A DNA stretch of 64,000 nt from Sclerotinia nivalis (Eukaryota; Ascomycota; Leotiomycetes; Helotiales; Sclerotiniaceae). The stretch covers positions 1,178,001 to 1,242,000 of the forward strand of contig JAPEIS010000015.1 of NCBI GenBank assembly GCA_029531795.1, written 5' to 3'. How positions within the stretch are numbered: position 1 is the stretch's first letter; each line of letters begins with the position of its first letter. The notes below the pieces were generated by a model. The model saw only the letters and a program-made list of their open reading frames with translations. It was not told the origin of the DNA and ran no database searches. This document shows positions 10,921 through 22,504 of the stretch, one piece after another. The position numbers and the translations under genes are program-made.

Positions 10921-13524
10921 ATGGCATGAATGGTTCATGGGTCTGTTTTATATTCTTGCGGGGTGCGATGGATGGATGTGGGCTACAAGAGCGGTTCATA
11001 AAAACTGCATAGGTGTACTCTCATGAATTCAACGGCTATTGCACAAAACTAATGAATTTTCAATAAAATGTTTTGCATGTGAGGTGGTTATTTTGGTCGT
11101 GAAAAAGTATTTTACTTTGAATATTCAAGTGAATGAGTGAACGGAAAGCATGCCAATATCATTCCTGAATGCTACGCTGATGATGACTTTAGGCCAGCTA
11201 TCCACCGAGACCACGCTGTGACCGATTGTTCACTAGGAATTGGACATGCGACATCACAGGGTCACAAAAACATCAGGTTTACAATTCATGACCGCCTGCG
11301 AAATATTGAAGCCTTTCAACAATCCTGCATCTACGACCGAATCTCTGAACCGCTTTTCACATACCGCATTATGCCCTTTTGATATATCCACCACAGACTG
11401 GATAACCAGAACCTATCAAACTAGGTATCTTTAATCCAAATGTCCTATAGGAAATCAATGTTCCTCTCTCAGTCTGCTTTCTCACTTTTCGTCTTACCTT
11501 CAGCGTCCTTTATACCGTCTGATGAAGTAATAATTTATAGTATTTTGAATCTTTGAATCTTCTATTTGGAACTGGGGATTGTGTATCCGGAGATTATTGT
11601 TTATAATGTATGTTTATGGATGGATTTGCTATAGTTTAGTTGGGGTTGTTGTGATATATATGTTGGTTTGGGTTGGGGCGGGTTGGATTGCTTTTATCGT
11701 GTATATGAAGACTTTGATCTGAAGACTTATGATAGTAGTTAAGATCATTATATTCAATAGGTTGGTATTAAGAGGAATATTTGAAGAGATGATGAGATGG
11801 TAGGGTCTCTAGTGTTCATTCTCTACATAGTTAGATGTTGAGTTACTGATGGTTTGCATACACTGGGGTGGAATGTCTATTTCATCAATATGAAAGTACT
11901 CGTAGCCGATTTTGATTTTTTGGTTCGTCGCTTGCGCTCATATGTCTTTCATGTGTGTGGGTAGGTAGACAGGTAGTATGAGGATCTATAACTCGAAATA
12001 AAAATTTACTCTCAAAGAAATCTCCAATTGAAGTGGAATTTCTAATGCATTCATTTCTTGCTCTCTCGTTCACATGCTTCTTTTATGTAGTAGTGAATTA
12101 ACATTCCTCTCATCGGCACGCCAAAGGTTCAAAGGTTCATATAAAGCGAGAATGATAATATCAATAACTACTCAAACAAAATATCATGGATGGGGAGTAA
12201 GAGAAAGCCCTCGTTGATAATTTGTGATTTGCTGCGCATGGATAGGAGTCAACTCACTTACCGAAGCTACATCACAGAATTGAAATGCAGATTTTGGGTT
12301 TAGGAACAGCATCTTTCGATATATACTGATTAAACAAGGAGCCTTGGCAATTTACAACGCATATTCTTTTAGTTTTCGTCCAAAGGGGGTTTGGTGGAAG
12401 GAATTAGAGAATGGAATTGGATAGGCTTATTGGAGTATATGTAGATAAACTAGGATATATTCAACTAATCGCCGGTAATCGTATATAAATAACCCAAAAA
12501 AAAAAGGCTTTTACAAATAATGGGTGCTACTCTTCTCCGCAGAAGAGGCTCTTCTCAATTCATCGAGTGATTGACATTTCTGGTAAATGTAGACGTGGTG
12601 GGTGCGAGAGAGAATATGTATGATGGTGTTGTGAGAGGAGATTCGGGAGTGAGGCATGTTGTATATATACACATGTACGTCTAGGATGCTGTGGCTGTAG
12701 CTTTTTTACTCTTGACAAGGGCCAATAGACAGCATCTATTCATGTATTATGAACTTCTGATATGAGCAAGTTATAAGAATAGAGGAGTCGATGCCGAGAC
12801 GTGAAGAACGTCATCCCATGGGCTATGGGCACCGATACTAATCTTGTCGGCTCGCCAAAGGTTCATCTTTAAGATAGCGGTGACGTCGTCGGTAGAGCAG
12901 GTCATTGTGGGGATTAAGAAGAAGTTGAAATGGGAGTATGTAAATGAAAAATCCCTCAGAGGCATGAAGTGAAGATTGAGGTACTATCTCCTACTTTCCA
13001 CAATTGGTTCTTCATAGCATATTTTTTGAAGCACGATGTCGCATTCAGAGGTTTCCTCGTTGCTGGATTCTGCGGTTTCATGGACGATGATTGAACTAAG
13101 AATGATGTTGATGTACAATTCTCTAGTTCAGAGAAGTTCCACAGTCTTGATCGGTGGTTTAAGCTTGCCCAAGTATCAATGATCACTCATAGTCTTGAAG
13201 ATATGTCCTACAATAATCAAGCCTAACTTGAATATCGATACAGCAAACTTTGCCATAACATAATGCCCGAAAGTCCTGGAATGAATGCACCGGGCTCGCA
13301 TCAACACGATGGATACTCAAACCCAGTACAAGATCTCCGAGAGGAAGGAAACAATGGCCAGACAAGGTGTCTGTAAGCTTTCATCTACAAAGATCATAAT
13401 AAAATTGGCGAGACCTGGTATTAAGATGGTACCATGCTATGACCCACGCTATGCATTCTAAATCAGCACTCATTAATATCCCAAACTCCATTTTCCAACC
13501 ATTTTCATCATCTACATCCCTATC
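10921..13524. other. 2.6-kb region without a recognised gene
   Basis: The eL13 3' flank is followed by sequence with only short scattered reading frames. A 15-base motif around CGCCAAAGGTTCA occurs twice (near 12118 and 12852). Minus-strand frames at 12771-12965, 12956-13186 and 13183-13365 abut one another but show no family motif and no convincing splice pattern. It may hold an untranslated RNA or a decayed gene; nothing firmer can be said. Confidence 0.35.
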
Positions 13525-14136
13525 TCAAGCAGGTCTCCTCCTAGCAAACTCCTCCAAATCCGTCCGAGTCGCCACCCCCAACACAAACCTCCTCCTCTCA
13601 TCCGTCACAACCGCAAACTCCTGTTTCCCATGTTCCCCATTTTCTCCCCCATTAAAAAACAGCTCTAACTCCTCTAACGGCGTATCCATAGTAATAACCT
13701 TATAAGCCTTCCCCTTCCTCTTGAATTTCACCATTGCTTTCGATACCTCATCTGTTTCCTTTACTTTGCCCGTCTCGAGCAAGATGCGCAGATGCGGAAT
13801 GGAGAGATAGCCTAGCAGCGCCCGAGTATCAGGGGTTACGACGGTAAGATGTGTATAATCGCGCTCGAAGGCGCTCATCAGAGCGTAGGAGATGGGATCG
13901 GTAGGGTTACAGGAGAGGGCGGAGGGAGGATCGAGATCTTCGACTGTGGCCTGGAAGAGTGGTTGTGTTAGGATAAATGTCTATGTGGATAGGTTTGACT
14001 AGGCGATGTCAAGGAATAGTGTACTTACGCCTCTATATCGATTTGCCAATCTCGAGAGGGCCGGTTTGGGTGATGAGGACATCTCTGCGGGAGCTGGGGT
14101 TGTAGTGGTTGCTTGATTGGGTATAATATTCGACAT
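13525..14136 (-). CDS. CBS-domain protein (paired CBS motifs)
   Basis: Two exons, complement(join(13525-13950, 14029-14136)), give 177 residues. The intron of 78 bp has a GTAAGT donor and CCAG acceptor, in phase 0. After a short S/T/P-rich leader the sequence 'RLANRYRG ATVEDLDPP' begins a Bateman-type CBS module: 'LTVVTPDTRALLGYLSIPHL' is the first CBS core and 'FAVVTDERRRFVLGVATRTDLEEF' the second. CBS pairs bind adenosyl ligands such as AMP, ATP or SAM and act as regulatory modules. There is no catalytic domain, so this is a stand-alone CBS protein of the kind found across filamentous ascomycetes, not cystathionine beta-synthase itself. It is divergent from the phosphate carrier gene. Confidence 0.85.
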
Positions 14137-14844
14137 TTTATAGGTGTTGTTTATGAGGTATGTCTATTAGCAAAGTATTTTATGGTGGGGAGGAATTGGT
14201 GGGGTAGGTCGCGATTATGCGGGTCCGGATTTTATGCGGTAGGGAGAGCAAATCTTTACATCGTGTCCCTGAGTGTTCCAATTGTTTTGAGACATTCTAG
14301 AAGCTTTTCCCCTCTGTAGAAGTTTGAGAACAGCCTCAGTTCAAGAAATTGTTATCATAGGATTGAGGGAAGACAACGATGCAAAGCCCCTGGCTATGGC
14401 TACCTATGGTTACTCATTAGCGGGATAGCTCCTTCGATACCATGCAGGACTCTACAAAGCAATTGACGGTCTCTTTATGCTAGAGAAATCATCTAAAGAA
14501 TCATTATCATACAGAAGTTTTTGTATTGTTCATAATTCCACCGGGCATCTAGGCAATCCCGCATTTTAAGCAAAGTATCCCGTTCTCGACCGATGAATTG
14601 AACAGTGCCAACCTCGCACGGGAACAAAAGATATCATCTAGACTTTGAGCCGTATACAGATAATTGTCATTGGCCATTGAGATATTGCTTCAATGTCAAA
14701 TTGCGTCAATTGTGTCTCATCAATCCGATTTATCCATTCAACCCAACATTCCTGAATTTATTTAAGAAATACGCATAGCATCGCATCGCATTTCTTTTCT
14801 TCCTCATCAGCAAACCACAACACTCCTCTCAATCATTTCTCAAA
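14137..14844. other. divergent intergenic region, CBS gene / phosphate carrier
   Basis: About 700 bp shared between two divergent start codons. CT- and CA-rich sequence precedes the carrier start near 14790-14840. No other gene was recognised. Confidence 0.4.
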
Positions 14845-16605
14845 ATGCCTTCAATTTTCCCATCTCAAAATACTCTTCATGATGTATTCCACTCTCCCAA
14901 TCCCTACGGTCGCCGATCCGAACCAGCAATTCAATCCCGTACCACTCCCGTATCCAAGCTCACCCCACTTCAAGCTCGTTCAGAGCTCTATACAGCTTGG
15001 TCCGTCGTTGACGATGCGAAGAATAAAGCCAATGCATTGAGTGCAGAAGCTGCAAAGGAGTTTGAGAAAGCTAGTGCGAGTGCTCAGGCTAAAATTGGTA
15101 AAATTGAGTTGTATTCGCCAAAGTTTTATGCTGCTTGTACTTTTGGTGGATTACTTGCTTGTGTGAGTGACTTTTCATTTATCTTATGATATTAGGGGGT
15201 TTGAATTGCAAGAGACTACCTATCAGTTTCCATTTTCCATTATAAATTATATTTCAAGGTATCTTGGATTGTGCCTAGAAACTGAAGCTACGATTGATAA
15301 ATATTGACTCGACTTTCGCTTGCGAAATACACACCATTGAGCGAATGATATTGGCCCACTTTCTACCCGATTTAGTCCTTCACACACTTATCTAGTTTCC
15401 TACCCACTGAACACCATTTAGAATGCCTTGGGCTACCCATTGAAAGGACGATTAGCCAACTTCCCAGGACTGGGCAATTGCCTAGATACGGCCGGGTTGA
15501 GTGCCGGACTTGTGATCGATAGATAGGCCTCACAAAAACCTACTTCCTTCTCATTACTCATCTCATATATAGACTCAAATATGCAAAACCCTCCTGCTAA
15601 CCTAAAATTCCACAGGGTCTCACCCACACATCAGTCACCCCCCTCGATCTAGTAAAATGCCGTCGTCAAGTCGACTCCAAAATGTACACCGGCAACTTCC
15701 AAGCCTGGGGTAAAATCTTCCGCGCCGAAGGATTTCGCGGCATCATGACCGGATGGGGTCCCACATTCTTCGGATACTCCGCCCAAGGAGCTTTTAAATA
15801 CGGCGGATACGAATTCTTCAAGAAATTCTATGCTGATCTCGCCGGTCCCGAAAATGCATACAAGTACAAAACATGGCTTTACCTATCCGCCAGCGCATCC
15901 GCAGAATTCATTGCCGACGTCGCGCTTTGTCCTTTCGAAGCTGTGAAAGTTAGGATGCAAACTACGATTCCGCCTTTTGCGAAAGGTACTGCAGATGGTC
16001 TTTCACAGATTATATCGAAAGAGGGATATGCTGGATTGTACAAGGGCTTGTATCCTCTTTGGGGCCGTCAAATTCCATATACCATGATGAAATTCGCATC
16101 ATTCGAGACGATTGTAGAAATGATTTATGATCGTCTTCCGGGTCAAAAATCAGATTATGGTAAAGCTGCTCAAACGGGTGTTTCGTTCACGGGTGGTTAT
16201 TTGGCTGGTATTCTTTGCGCTATCGTTTCGCATCCTGCTGATGTTATGGTAATTTCTCCTCATTCCCTTGCCCTATCTTAACCCAATTCTCATTTTAATC
16301 CCCACAGGTATCCAAATTAAACGCAAGCCGACTTCCCGGCGAAGCATTTGGTGCTGCTACCGGACGTATCTATAAAGATATTGGATTCCGTGGACTCTGG
16401 AACGGTCTTCCGGTTCGTATTGTTATGATTGGTACATTGACTGGTTTGCAATGGATGATTTATGTAAGAAGTCTCTTTTTCTCGATTCTTTTATGGATTG
16501 TATTAATCGTATCGTTCATAGGATTACTTTAAGATTTTCATGGGATTGCCGACGACGGGTGGAGCTGCACCTGTACAGGTAGTACAGAAACGAAATATTG
16601 AATAG
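14845..16605 (+). CDS. pic2: mitochondrial phosphate carrier, PIC2 type (SLC25 family)
   Basis: Four exons, join(14845-15162, 15616-16248, 16308-16463, 16522-16605), give 396 residues. The three SLC25 signature repeats are present: '[12 protein letters not shown]', '[11 protein letters not shown]' and 'HPADVMVSKLN', each ending a first helix of a mitochondrial-carrier repeat. '[24 protein letters not shown]' split segments, '[12 protein letters not shown]' and '[12 protein letters not shown]' are specific to phosphate carriers, and the second signature with PFEA plus 'PPFA' favours yeast Pic2 over Mir1. The protein exchanges phosphate (and copper in yeast Pic2) across the inner membrane. A helical N-terminal extension of about 90 residues precedes the first transmembrane helix. 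Intron 1 is unusually long (453 bp) beside 59 and 58 bp for the others. Confidence 0.93.
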
Positions 16606-18072
16606 GTATGGTATTGTACTGTTGGTGTTAGATAATTGAGATCTTTCTGAAGGTTTTGAGGTTGGAGGTTTGAAGGGTTGGATTGGAATAAATGGGTCTC
16701 CGCTCATGTATACCTGTAATGCAATGGACAAATATTTTTCATAAATCTGCTTGTGATTATCGTTATGTAAGTAAGTGTACGGGCCATATGCATTCCATCT
16801 GGTATCCCCTTTCTTTAGTAAAGGCATAATATAACCGCAAATAAATAAATAAATAAATAATAAATGTATATAAAAGATATCGATCATCGACAATTATTGA
16901 AGATTTTACATATACCATAAAATAATAATCCTTCTTTAACCTTAACCTTACATAACTAATCTCACCCTCTCATAAAACCAACAGTAAGTTCTCACCTGTG
17001 ACCTGAGCCGAGGCACTTACACAACTCACTCTTCAAATAATCTTATCTTCCTTTATCTCTCCTCCTTTATCTCCCCCTTCTTCCCTTCCCTCCTCACAAA
17101 ATAACCCAACAACCAGATACAATAACATAACACAAACCCTCCGACATGCAACAAAACATGGCTCGCATCATTATTTCTCCTCTTTATTGGTTTATCCTAT
17201 TGATTCCTTGCCTAATAGGGGATGGAGGGACTCCTGAATAGGCGAATGTGTGGGATGCTTATCTTTGATTCTTTAGTGATTTGGTGGAGTACTTTGTATT
17301 TGCTGGAGATAAGGATAGGAGGGATTAGTGGGTCGTTTTTGGGGGTATTGATCTGTGTGTACGGAGTAGTTATGTGATCCATAAATGCTTGTAGGGATGG
17401 TTCCTGCACACATGTGGTCATGGATGGTCATGAACTAGTACCTAGTGCTTTACTCAATCCTGTCTGTGCTGCAGCAAGAAACTCAAAAAAGTAAATTACA
17501 TCATCAGTTCTCTGGTCTAATTTGTTACCAACAGATCCATGGTTGTAAAATTCGGACGAACTGCAGATGTTGATGATGAAAGGAAAGAAAGTGAGCCAAG
17601 GAAAAGAACGGAAACGAAATGGGAGAAGATCTATCTAGATAAATGCGAGCCTAATCAAAGCACGTGTAGATATAGCCTTGTCAATTCAAATCTTATTGAA
17701 GCTTCAAAACTTAAGTTTCTCACTCGAGTTATCTTCTTTCACCATCTCTTCTTCTAATTCTTGTCACAAAAGATTGCTGCAGTAGTTACTAGATTTCAAA
17801 GTAAGTACCAGTCAAACATCAAATCAAGTCAAATTCCATTCATATCGTGGAAGGAAATGAGCTTTCATTGAGGGCATTGAGGATTCTTGAATGGTATGAC
17901 CGATTGCGGCGTGTGAAGTGGGCTGAGAAAGACCAAGGATCCCTTTGCGCATTATTTATTGCGCGTGTTCCCATCTCTTTGATCACATAGTAAAAAGTAC
18001 GTACTTATACATTTAGCGCAGATATTATATCCAAAGGAGTATAATCGCAAGAATAATTTGAAAATCATCATA
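16606..18072. other. intergenic; (AAAT)n microsatellite at 16841-16866
   Basis: This is the 3' flank of the carrier gene and the promoter of the DUF3602-like gene. A short AAATA/AAAT tract lies at 16841-16866 and a CTCC-rich stretch at 17040-17100. No gene was recognised. Confidence 0.4.
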
Positions 18073-18602
18073 ATGGCCGAGCCTGAAGTTAGTCACGGTC
18101 GAGGAGGTATGTTCCGCTTGCAGTCGCAGTCAAACCATTTTAGTGTCGGGGTTCCTAACACAGTAGCAGGCGCTGGAAATATTGGAGCTGATTCCACTCA
18201 GTATGCATTTCCTTCCTCCTATCGCAACTTCTGCGCATTCGTAATCCAGTATGGGGCGAATTTTTCGACAAATATACTAATGGGCGCAATAGATATGTTG
18301 ATGGTGAAATTGTGCGCCAAGGACCAGCGGGAGATCATGGTGATGGGGCATTCAGCGTCGGCCGCGGCGGAGCCGCAAACATTGGCTCACCTGGTCTCCC
18401 GGCTACCAAACGTAGCGATGCGGATAGTATTCCAGAAGCTGCATTAAGACCTAGCACCGATGGTGAAATTGTGCACTTTGGGCGAGGCGGAGAGGGTAAT
18501 GTGGTTAATACGACGAAGCCGGGTGTAGAACATCCGGTTGGGTTGGCGGATAAGTTGAAGAATAAGTTGTTCAAAAAGAAGGCTCATTCTGCCGCCAAAT
18601 GA
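18073..18602 (+). CDS. DUF3602-like small glycine-rich protein
   Basis: Three exons, join(18073-18106, 18170-18200, 18293-18602), give 124 residues. The GRGGAGN-type motif repeated along the chain (across the first splice junction, then 'SVGRGGAAN' and 'HFGRGGEGN') is the hallmark of the fungal DUF3602 family, with two 'DGEIV' spacers between copies and a basic tail (KLKNKLFKKK). The first acceptor was put at 18169 because this restores GRGGAGNI; the nearby AG at 18166 is also in frame and would add one codon. The function of the family is unknown; the proteins are predicted to be disordered. No signal peptide or membrane segment is visible. Confidence 0.72.
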
Positions 18603-19888
18603 GTGGTAGGAAGAGGATTTTGTTTTGAGAGCGGTAGAGAGGTTCTTTGGTTCTTTGGTTCATCTTCACTGGGGGTTTTCAAGAACTTTGGTTGATTATA
18701 TTTGAGGGCTTGATTAATAATTTTCAATATTGGGGAGGAGTTTTCATATCCTCCTGGAAGGATAAAATGATACCCGATTATGACTTGTATCTTGGATTGA
18801 GGTTCTTCGACTCACTATTTCTGAGAGAGAAATTGTTCAAACGATGTTCTTTCACTATAAGCTTCCAGTTTTGGATTGCTCCCTACTAAGTGAAATAAGT
18901 CAGTTTGTGCAACCATTTGCCACAGTCAATGGGTGGCTCTATTGACCATGATAAACATATACTATTAGTAAGAAATTTCTGGTGTTCGTTGAATATGATA
19001 GTTTGAAGAGTATGGAGAATAAAGTGAGCCTGTGCTAGGGAGAGCTGGATTGATGCCGGGTAGTAGTAGTACCTTAGCAAGCACTTGGTGTTTGGAGGTT
19101 AGATGTGAATTTGAGGTAAAAGTGTTTGAGAATCATGATACTTGGAGATATTGAAGACAAGGCAAATGGTGTTACTATAACTATATATAAACATGTATTG
19201 ATTGTATGTAATATGTTAGCAAGCACACAGGGCAGATTTAATTCACTGGAAAATTGTGGACTGCCCAATAAAAACATAAATATATCAAAAGAAAGCATTG
19301 AAATAAGATATTGCTTTTCCTCTTATTTATATTATTTGTGGGTTAACCAATGAAAAAATAGAATTAAGATAAAGAGCTCTATGACTGACCAATAAAGTGA
19401 GGTTATGACTCTTGGTTGGTCTGAGCTTCTTTTATCGATTGTAGTGCGCAACATCTCAGTTGTTTTGGTTGAAGTTCTTCACTAATCAAACATTTGTTGT
19501 TACAACAATTGACAATTGTTAACTCTAATCCCGAATACATTTACCATTAACTATATTTTACCGAAGGGGCTCGCTTTTGTATGATCTCCATTCATTCTAA
19601 ACTACTTCTTAAACTATTTGGTATCCTCTATGACTACATTTGAAATTCAAGAGGCCTTCTCAATCAAATCCCTGGACCAACTTACAAACATATCCCATAA
19701 ACTTTCACATTAGATAATTAATACAACATCTTACCAACCTACCTCTACTCAATACCTCTACGCTAAACGACGCTCGTCAGCATTCGAGTCTTCTCGCGCA
19801 GTGATTTTGCAATTCGAAATTTTTATCTGCGCGCGCGCCGACACTTATTGAACCATCGGTCCATCGCGCCTCTACTCTGCTGTTCATC
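18603..19888. other. intergenic, no recognised gene
   Basis: An AT-rich 1.3-kb spacer. Short frames on both strands (for example 18647-18889 and 19074-19353) lack splice context and family motifs. Confidence 0.4.
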
Positions 19889-21143
19889 ATGGCTCCGAAA
19901 CATGGCTTGAATGGTTCGAATACATCTTTGACCAAACGCGTAAAGACAGACTCTTCGGAACCCACGTCAATGACCCCTCCTGCAGTTGTGCACGATACAA
20001 TATCCTTCGAGATCAAACTCCCGGTTATGAATTTGAGTAAAAAAGCAAAGGAGTCAAAACAAAATGCGGAATGGAGATTGCAGGCAGAGGAACATATATC
20101 ACCATTTCAAGGCTTTAATGCTCCTGAGAAAGAACTCAACTACCACTATACTATTGTGCCCAATACAGAGTGGATGGCCATGAGGAATTACAACAACTTT
20201 ATAAGTAAGTCTTATTCAACCACTGGCTACTGGAATTTTCTCTAATTCCAAGTTCAGTCCAAGGCGATACTTATAAAAACAACCAATTTGTCTATGTGAA
20301 GGGAAAGACAGAAGCAGGTACAGAATCGAAGGACTTTTGGACAGCAAGAATTTTACAGGTTAGAGCTAAGGACCCGCAGCACGTCTATGCCTTGGTAAAC
20401 ACCATTCTTCCTGGATGGCAACTTTCAGCTGATTGGTTTTAGATTGCCTGGATGTATTGGCCAGAGGAATTACCAGCAACAGCCAAAGCTGCGGACGAGA
20501 CATCCCCAATTTCAGGACGAAGAAAATACCACGGCAACTTAGAACTCATTGCGAGTAATTATCTGGATGTTGTAGACGTGTTGAGTTTTGCAGGAAAGAT
20601 AGACGTTGAGCCGTTTTCTGAAGACCTTGGTGACGACGCAGTGTCTGACCCAGAGCCTGGCAAGTTTTACTGGCGTCAAACATTCTGTAGAGCCACTCAA
20701 AGACTTTCGGTGAGTGTTATCTCTGTGTATCAAATAAGCCCAAACTAATTATTTTCCTCCAGGACTTGCCAGTCTATTGTCTTTGCAATGGCCACTACAA
20801 CCCCGATATTCGCGAGTATGAGCATATTTGCGATAATAAAGCTTGTCAAACTCTTTATCATTCGCAGTGTTTGGTAGAGGACGCTCTCGCCAGAAAATAT
20901 TACGAGGAATACCCTCAAAATGAGACAGAGCCAACAGCCGATGGAACCAAGCCTAAAGATAAAAAGAAAAAGAATGGAAAGTCGAAAGAGAAGATCTACT
21001 CTAAAACATTCAATGGACAGTTGGTACACGATCATGATGAGCAGACTCCACCAATGATTAAAATTACAGACATGAGATCAACTCCTCCTACGGAGATACT
21101 GCAACGGGTTGCATGTCCAAAGTGCTCGACTCTTTTTGAATGA
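19889..21143 (+). CDS. BAH-PHD chromatin reader, EPR-1/BP1-like
   Basis: Four exons, join(19889-20204, 20258-20394, 20443-20709, 20763-21143), give 366 residues; introns are 53, 48 and 53 bp. Residues ~100-240 look like a BAH domain: 'GDTYKNNQFVYVKG' start, 'FWTARILQV', then 'AWMYWPEELP', 'YHGNLELIASN' and 'FYWRQTF'. A PHD-type finger follows directly ('YCLCNGHYNPDIREYEHIC', 'CQTLYHSQCL', with a closing C-x-x-C near the C-terminus, 'CPKC'), interrupted by a long lysine-rich insert. BAH-PHD proteins of this compact layout in fungi (EPR-1 in Neurospora, BP1 in other ascomycetes) read H3K27me3 and mediate Polycomb-type silencing. Orthology is inferred from architecture; the histone mark bound is not visible here. 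Confidence 0.7.
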
Positions 21144-22173
21144 GCATTGTTTCTCAAGTTTGTGGTGTTTCATGCTGGCATTGCAATTTTTTTTCCCGAT
21201 ACGTACTCTCACGATTAACGGCCGTATTTATCACTCGGTTTAGAATAATTCACCGACCACACTATGGGAGCAATTTCAACTCGAATCTTGGACCCGTTAC
21301 ATAATCCAACGCATGCATACGTGTTTTCCGGTACTTGTACACATATTCCACCAACCTTCTATTACGAACTTCATTTTAGGCCATACTTCCACGGGCTCAT
21401 TGCATAAGGAGAGCGCGATATTTGCGATCTGTTTTCTGAACATATCATATTTGTATTAAAGGAAAAAGCGAGCTGCGTGCTAGGTGGATAAATTAGCGGC
21501 GTCTTTTGAGATAGTGGAGTGAGGGCATGCTTCTTGCTTCTAATACCCTGGTTTTGTTTTGGATTAGGCCATTAAGGCGCCTAATGGTTTTTTGTTTTTT
21601 TGTATGGCTTTTACTCGATGGCTATTCACGAGTCCTATTCTGGTTTACTGCGCTCGAAGGCGGCGGGGGAAAGGGAGTGTACATGCATATTTTTTTTAGA
21701 AGGGGTTAGATTGGCAGGGATGAAACAACGAGAGAAGGAACTGGGCGTGAGCATAGTGATTAATCGGTAGTGCTGCACTGGAGTGGAGAAGCAAGCGTTA
21801 TTGTATATGGGAATGGGGATAGGGATGGGAGAAAAGCACATGTTGAGATTTGTTGAGAGTACATATGAGTGAATCTATCTGAGAATGTGGAAGGAGAGAA
21901 GCTGAGAAGGATAAATATGAGAATGAGAATGAGAAGTGATGAAAACATTTATAATATCACACCTTTACTGTCAGCGATTGTATCACTAGCAAGAAACTCA
22001 ATTATCTATATATCAATTGAATAAATAATTTCCTCATATAGTTCTTATATATATTAGAGAGCCAGCACAGAAACACATCTCATAATTCAAATTCAAATTA
22101 TCCACTCCTTTCTCGGATATATATATATATCGATAAAAAAATTGATTCATTATATATACTTAAGGAGAAAATA

Positions 22174-22302
22174 TAGAGTAGGGAGTAGGGAGTAGGGAGT
22201 AAATGAGTAAATGAGTAAATGAGTAAATGAGTAAACGAGTAAATGAGTAAATGAGTAAATGAGTAAATAAGTAAATGAGTAAATGAGTAAATGAGTAAAA
22301 AG
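22174..22302. repeat. minisatellite: GGAGTAG units leading into GAGTAAAT units
   Basis: Three to four copies of a 7-base unit (GGAGTAG) pass directly into about 13 copies of an 8-base unit (GAGTAAAT), with single variants (GAGTAAAC, AAGTAAAT). No spacers, so it is a tandem repeat rather than a CRISPR. It lies in an AT-rich intergenic region. Confidence 0.92.
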
Positions 22303-22435
22303 AAAGGTTATATAAGATTTCTAGAGAATCCGTGTATTTTCTTTCATTCCAATTCTAGAATGGATATTGATTGGTAATTGTAAAGGGGAAGAGGGAAACG
22401 AGGAGAGGAGTTCTGTGATGCTGTGTAGGAAGAAG

Positions 22436-22504
22436 TGTGGAGTGTGAAGTGTGAAGTGTGAAATGTAAAGTGTGAAGTTTGGAATTTGGAATTTGGAATT
22501 TGGA
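22436..22504. repeat. imperfect tandem GTGAAGT / TTTGGAA repeats
   Basis: Copies of a 7-base GTGTGAA-type unit are followed by four copies of TTTGGAA, a second short tandem array 130 bp from the minisatellite. Confidence 0.8.

Noticed and set aside
12771..13365. three abutting minus-strand frames as one spliced gene
   Set aside because: No recognisable domain, no convincing donor/acceptor pairs that keep frame, and no good start.
22174..22302. possible CRISPR-like array
   Set aside because: Units are 7-8 bases, contiguous and without spacers; the organism is a fungus. It is a minisatellite.
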